Assembly (NCBI GenBank): GCA_028708585.1 | Contig: JAQVYO010000011.1 | Location: 1-18,879 of the forward strand | DNA: 18,879 bases | Origin: Oscillospiraceae bacterium | GTDB lineage: Bacteria > Bacillota > Clostridia > Oscillospirales > Oscillospiraceae | Reading direction: 5' to 3' | Shown: one piece after another, positions 15,200-18,879 of the stretch | Layout of the letters: every line of letters starts with the position of its first letter | Numbering within the stretch: position 1 is the first letter of the stretch | Translations under genes and position numbers: made by a program | The notes under the pieces: generated by a model | Database searches by the model: none | What the model was told of the DNA's origin: nothing | Seen by the model: only the letters and a program-made list of their open reading frames with translations

Positions 15200-16073
15200 A
15201 CCTGTAAGACATGCTTCCGTGCGCGATTATCTCCGTCTGTGCCGGCCAAAGCACTATCTAAAAAATCTGCTGCTTTACGCACCGCTTCTTTTCGGCGGGA
15301 CGCTGCAGTCCGCCGGACCCGTGACAATCGGGTTTTGCGGGTTTTCGCTTCTATGTTCCTTTGTCTATCTCGTAAACGACCTGCGCGATCGGGAAAGCGA
15401 TGCGCGCCATCCCGCCAAATGCAGCAGGCCCATCGCCTCGGGTGCGATTTCTCCGGCGGCGGCAAAACGCTTCGGCAGCATACTGCTTATTCTGGCATGG
15501 GCGCTTTTATGGCTTGCCTGCCGCATGCGGCCCGTGGCGCTGCTCCTACCTCTCGGCTACCTTATACTCAACCTGCTCTACTCCTACCGGCTGAAACATA
15601 TGCCGCTTGTGGATGTCGCGGTATTGTCCATCGGCTACCTCCTGCGCCTGCTGCTCAGCACCGGCATTTCCGGCATTGCAATTTCCTCTTGGCTCTATCT
15701 TGTCGTGCTGTCCATTTCGCTGCTTCTCTCCTTTGGCAAGCGCCTCGGTGAGCTGCGGCAAACCGACGGCAGCAGCCGCACGGTTCTTAGCGTTTATAGC
15801 GAGGAATTTCTCACAAGCTGCCTCGACGTGTCTGGTACAATCACAATTGTGTTCTACGCACTCTGGGCCGGAAGCGCGCGCATTGTCACCGAGCACGGCG
15901 ACCTCGCCCTTTGGAGCGTCCCGGCCGCTGTATTTCTCTACCTGCGCTACCGCTGGCTCCTCAGCCGCGGTGCCAGCGGTGACCCTGTCGATATGATTAC
16001 CGGTGACCGCTACATTCTCATACTCGGCGGATTTTTTATTGCCTATCTCATCTGTATGATAGCCTGTTTTTAA
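15192..16073 (+). CDS. UbiA-family prenyltransferase, decaprenyl-phosphate phosphoribosyltransferase-like
   Basis: This 293-residue membrane protein has about eight or nine helices. It begins with LRLCRPKHYLKNLLLYAPLLF, the pattern of polyprenyl-phosphate 5-phosphoribosyltransferases (mycobacterial Rv3806c/UbiA type), and carries the Mg-binding motif NDLRDRESD (Asn62, Asp63, Asp66, Asp70) followed by RHPAKCSRPIASG. Later conserved pieces are LLYSYRLKHMPLVDVAVL, SFGKRLGEL, RTVLSVYSEEFL and DMITGDRYI. The expected reaction transfers phosphoribose from PRPP onto polyprenyl phosphate. This is inferred from resemblance; other UbiA relatives make quinones or heme. The start is GTG 15192, with AGAAGG 7 bases upstream and an 8-base overlap with the glycosyltransferase stop. 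No DprE1/DprE2-like epimerase or phosphatase is in the window. A strong terminator follows at 16203. Confidence 0.8.
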   Translation: MNEPVRHASVRDYLRLCRPKHYLKNLLLYAPLLFGGTLQSAGPVTIGFCGFSLLCSFVYLVNDLRDRESDARHPAKCSRPIASGAISPAAAKRFGSILLILAWALLWLACRMRPVALLLPLGYLILNLLYSYRLKHMPLVDVAVLSIGYLLRLLLSTGISGIAISSWLYLVVLSISLLLSFGKRLGELRQTDGSSRTVLSVYSEEFLTSCLDVSGTITIVFYALWAGSARIVTEHGDLALWSVPAAVFLYLRYRWLLSRGASGDPVDMITGDRYILILGGFFIAYLICMIACF

Positions 16074-16202
16074 ATTCCTTCTCCGCGCACAGCCGAGCAG
16101 CCCGGTTCATAACAGCCGGAAAAGCATGCCAAGAGGCTCCGCCCATCGGTAGTGCGTTTGCAAGAGAGCTTGCGGCGCTGCTTGGGTAAACCATAGAATA
16201 AG

Positions 16203-16238
16203 AAAAGCGCGTTTCCCTGGCCAGGGAAACGCGCTTTT
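16203..16238. terminator. Perfect 36-base palindromic terminator between the UbiA-like gene and metH
   Basis: AAAAGCGCGTTTCCCTGG (16203-16220) is followed directly by its exact reverse complement (16221-16238). Both strands show a GC-rich stem closed by A4/T4, so the element can terminate the rightward UbiA-like transcript and the leftward metH transcript. The gap from 16074 to 16202 before it has no gene I can support. Confidence 0.88.
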
Positions 16239-16343
16239 GGTTGCACCATTCCAATTTCAAGATACCGATTAAAAAGGCCCCTTTTTTATCCGTCCTTTCA
16301 GAATTGTGCGCGTCCGGCATCCCAAAATACGCGCGCTTTTCGA

Positions 16344-18704
16344 TCAGCCCAGCACCTCTTTCGCAATATCCACCGCCTGCTTTGCGTCTTTGGCATAGTA
16401 ATCCGCGCCGATTTTTTTCGCGTACTCCATCGTCAGCACCGCGCCGCCCACCATAATCCTGCAGGGGTGCCCGGAACGGCGGAGCGCCTGGATAGTCTGT
16501 TCCATACTGGCCAAAGTAGTGGTCATCAGAGCGCTAAGACCCACCAGGGGCACATCCCGCTTCACCGCAGCCTCCACCACCTGCTCCGGCGGCACATCCC
16601 GGCCCAAATCAATCACGGAATATCCATAATTGCTTAAAATCACTTTGGTAATATTCTTGCCGATATCGTGGATATCTCCCTTGACCGTGGCCATGATGAT
16701 CTTTCCCTTTGAGGAGGAGGATTCCCCCCGGTCTCCCAAATGGGACCGGACCACCTCAAACCCTTCCTGGGCGGCGGCTGCCGCCGCAATCAGCTGAGGC
16801 AGAAACAACACGCCTTTTTCAAACTTCTCTCCCACCGCATCCAAAGCGGGAATCAGTTCTCGTTGGATCACTTCCATAGGAGACATGGTTTCCAGAAGGC
16901 CGCGGGTCAGGGAACGCACTTCTTCTTTCAGCCCCCGGGCAACCGTTCCGGACAAGTCCCTTGGCGGGTCCGTCAAAAGCGCCGGGGAAACGGCGGCGGG
17001 CGCGTTTGCAAACCGTTCAATATAAGACACGGCGCCTAAATCCTCTCCGGTGAAAACCCGAAATGCCTGCACCGCATCCATCATCGCCCGGCTGTTGGGG
17101 TTTAAAATGGGCAGGTTCAGCCCCCGGCCCATGGCCAGAGTCAGAAAACTTTTGTTTAAAAGCTCCCGGTTTGGCAGCCCAAAGGAAACATTGGATACGC
17201 CAAGGACCGTGCGCAACCCCAGTTCCCGATGCACCCGTTCCAATGTATTCAGGGTTTCCCTCGCCCCCTCCTGCTGAGCGGAAACCGTCAGCGTCAGGCA
17301 GTCGATATAAACATCTTCCTTGGGAATTCCATATCCCAGCGCAGCCTCCAGGATTTTTTTTGCAATAGCAAAGCGATCCTCCGCTTTCAAAGGGACTCCG
17401 GACCGGTCCATGGTGAGTCCCACCACGGCGGCGCCGTATTTTTTTACCAGCGGCAATATCTGGCGGAGCGCCTCCTCCTCCCCATTGACAGAATTGACAA
17501 TGGGTTTTCCATTGTAAACGCGAAGCCCCGCCTCCAGCGCCCGAGGATTGGAGGAATCCAGCTGTAGCGGCAAATCGGTAACCGACTGGAGGGCGCGAAC
17601 CGTCCGCTCCATCAGCCTTGGCTCGTCCAGCCCGGGAACGCCCACGTTGACATCCAGGATCTCCGCCCCGGCGTCTGCCTGTTCCACCGCCCTTGCCAGA
17701 ATATAATCCATATCGCCGTCCGCCAGGGCTTTTGCAAGCTTCTTTTTCCCGGTGGGGTTGATCCGTTCGCCGATCACCCGCACCCCTTCCACCGAAACCG
17801 TCCGGGTGGGAGTGCAGACAATGCTTTTCCGCTCCATCTGCCGCTTTTTCACCGTCCTGCCGCCAAAGGCGCCGGCAATTTCCCTAATATATTCCGGCGT
17901 TGTGCCGCAGCAGCCGCCTATATAGGCGGCGCCCAGGTCTATATGAGGAGCCATTCCCTCCGCAAACGCTTCCGGCCCAATGTCATAAGCTCCGGTAGCT
18001 GGGTCCGGCAGCCCGGCGTTTGCTTTGATAATCAGAGGAAGCGCTGTGCAGGATGCAAGCTCCTTTGCAATGGGCAGAATCTCCGCCGGCCCAAGAGAGC
18101 AATTGATTCCCACAGCGTCCACCCCCAGGCCCTCCAGGGTGGCCGCCATGGCGGATACGCCGCACCCGGTAAAGGTGCGGTGATTGTCTTCAAATGTCAT
18201 GGTGACAAAAACGGGCAGGCGGGTGTTTTCTTTCGCCGCCAGAACCGCCGCTTTCACTTCATACAGGTCGCTCATGGTTTCAAATACGACCAAATCCGCG
18301 CCTGCCGCAGCGCCGGCTTTCACCTGCTCCGCAAACAAAGCGTATGCCCGGGAAAATTGCAGCGCGCCCCCCGGCTCCATCATTTGCCCGATGGGTCCCA
18401 CCGACAGGGCCACCGCGGCCGCTTCCCCTGCGGCGGCCCGGGCGCAGGCAACCGCCGCGGAAATCACTTCGCCCGGGGTATGGCCGGTGCCCTCCAGCTT
18501 ATACCCGTTGGCCCCAAAGGTATTGGTATAGATAATCCGGCTGCCGCTGTCTATATATGATCTGTGAATGGAAGCAATCAGTTCCGGCCGGCTCAAGCAA
18601 AGCAGCTCCGGCGCCTCCCCCGGCTTCAGGCCGCAGCGTTGCAGCATGGTACCCATGGCGCCGTCCAGCATAATCAGTTCACTGGACACAATCGGCAGAC
18701 GCAC
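16344..18704 (-). CDS. metH: Cobalamin-dependent methionine synthase MetH (short form, no activation domain)
   Basis: This 786-residue three-domain protein moves a methyl group from methyl-tetrahydrofolate to homocysteine through cobalamin. The homocysteine domain (about 1-290) shows LDGAMGTMLQ and the zinc ligands Cys202 (INCSLGP) and Cys265-Cys266 (GGCCGTTPEYI). The pterin domain follows with VIGERINPTGKKK, ILDVNVGVPGLDE and QLDSSNPRALE. The cobalamin domain ends the protein with the His-on motif DIHDIGKN (Asp677, His679, Gly682) and MVGGAVLT. The C-terminal SAM-binding reactivation domain of E. coli MetH is absent, as is usual in Clostridia where it is a separate protein. The start is GTG 18704, with AAGGAGG 9 bases upstream and a family-like N-terminus. 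The frame is, however, open from there to the window edge, because the upstream reactivation gene runs in the same frame (separate entry). Confidence 0.95.
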   Translation of the reverse strand: MRLPIVSSELIMLDGAMGTMLQRCGLKPGEAPELLCLSRPELIASIHRSYIDSGSRIIYTNTFGANGYKLEGTGHTPGEVISAAVACARAAAGEAAAVALSVGPIGQMMEPGGALQFSRAYALFAEQVKAGAAAGADLVVFETMSDLYEVKAAVLAAKENTRLPVFVTMTFEDNHRTFTGCGVSAMAATLEGLGVDAVGINCSLGPAEILPIAKELASCTALPLIIKANAGLPDPATGAYDIGPEAFAEGMAPHIDLGAAYIGGCCGTTPEYIREIAGAFGGRTVKKRQMERKSIVCTPTRTVSVEGVRVIGERINPTGKKKLAKALADGDMDYILARAVEQADAGAEILDVNVGVPGLDEPRLMERTVRALQSVTDLPLQLDSSNPRALEAGLRVYNGKPIVNSVNGEEEALRQILPLVKKYGAAVVGLTMDRSGVPLKAEDRFAIAKKILEAALGYGIPKEDVYIDCLTLTVSAQQEGARETLNTLERVHRELGLRTVLGVSNVSFGLPNRELLNKSFLTLAMGRGLNLPILNPNSRAMMDAVQAFRVFTGEDLGAVSYIERFANAPAAVSPALLTDPPRDLSGTVARGLKEEVRSLTRGLLETMSPMEVIQRELIPALDAVGEKFEKGVLFLPQLIAAAAAAQEGFEVVRSHLGDRGESSSSKGKIIMATVKGDIHDIGKNITKVILSNYGYSVIDLGRDVPPEQVVEAAVKRDVPLVGLSALMTTTLASMEQTIQALRRSGHPCRIMVGGAVLTMEYAKKIGADYYAKDAKQAVDIAKEVLG

Positions 18705-18878
18705 AAGAAGCCCCCTCCTTTCGATACATACACGTTTCCCGGCTTTCGCAGACGCGCAGCCGCTTTTTTGCTTTTCCCCGGGGGTTTCCCGCAGGCCGAT
18801 GATGGCGGTCACCGATTTCTGCGGAGTCATTATGCCGCTTCCGCTGACAAAAAGCCCAATTTTTCGGCCCGCATCCAC
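18679..18878 (-). pseudogene. C-terminal end of a MetH reactivation-domain protein, frame broken at an A6 run
   Basis: From 18878 leftward, one frame reads RKIGLFVSGSGIMTPQKSVT then AIIGLRETPGEKQKSG. The SGSGIMTPQKSVTA part lines up with the SAM-contacting ESFAMWPGAAVSG loop of the E. coli MetH activation domain. After the A6 run (complement of T6 at 18764-18769) the -1 frame reads RVCESRETCMYRKEGASC and stops at TGA 18681-18679, 26 bases inside metH. A Cys-rich end with C-x-Y-R is, from memory, typical of clostridial stand-alone reactivation proteins. Seven A residues instead of six would join the two frames. Without that, the first frame continues through the metH start and makes an in-frame fusion. 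This could be a real mutation, slippage or a sequence error. The rest of the gene is outside the window. Confidence 0.5.
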
Positions 18879-18879
18879 C

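Noticed and set aside
18705..18878. Treating the 844-codon open frame as the true metH
   Set aside because: A strong ribosome binding site and GTG at 18704 give the normal short MetH; the upstream part belongs to a different domain and is discussed as a possible fusion instead.
18705..18879. Cobalamin or SAM riboswitch upstream of metH
   Set aside because: No B12-box or S-box core was found, and the region reads as the C-terminal coding end of a reactivation-domain gene.

Overview
The window looks like chromosome from a fairly GC-rich member of the Firmicutes, most likely class Clostridia (an Oscillospiraceae/Ruminococcaceae-like lineage). This is inferred from the gene content: ribonuclease J, a miaB-mutS-mutL DNA-repair/tRNA-modification cluster, a class III (Bacillus-type) fructose-1,6-bisphosphatase, a DUF975 membrane protein, MntP, and a short cobalamin-dependent methionine synthase without a C-terminal activation domain. 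It is also inferred from strong AAGGAGG-type ribosome binding sites and frequent TTG/GTG starts (TTG in mutL and mntP; GTG in the CPBP protease, the UbiA-type gene and metH). No rRNA, tRNA, CRISPR array, insertion sequence or phage gene was seen.

Layout. Bases 1-154 hold the 3' end of a ribonuclease J gene on the + strand. It is convergent with a leftward operon running miaB (7114-5663), mutS (5637-3022), a CPBP-family membrane protease (2975-2274) and mutL (2234-279), with gaps of only 25-46 bases. That operon and fbp diverge from about 7115-7410. This region carries two convincing back-to-back sigma-A promoters, a 23-base near-palindrome over the fbp -10 box, and an fbp leader of about 190 bases containing two tandem hairpins that share the loop word GGAGCCTG. 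After fbp (7411-9351) come a leftward CmpB-type membrane protein and a rightward DUF975 membrane protein (divergent pair), then leftward mntP and rightward tadA (divergent pair).

Bases 12036-12412 are an AT-rich gap with inverted repeats, a very strong terminator and the hemW promoter. Then hemW (12413-13588), a GT-C family membrane glycosyltransferase (13745-15199) and an overlapping UbiA-family polyprenyl-phosphate phosphoribosyltransferase-like gene (15192-16073) all run rightward. A perfect 36-base palindromic terminator separates them from leftward metH (18704-16344). Just upstream of metH, at the window edge, is the end of a separate MetH reactivation-domain gene whose frame is broken at an A6 run, so that it reads in frame into metH.

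Most of the window is conserved housekeeping. The points most worth a second look are: (1) the reactivation domain/metH frame junction; (2) the fbp leader with its operator-like palindrome and tandem hairpins; (3) the translationally overlapped GT-C plus UbiA pair, which looks like a minimal polyprenyl-phosphopentose glycosylation module; and (4) the CPBP protease inside the mismatch-repair operon.
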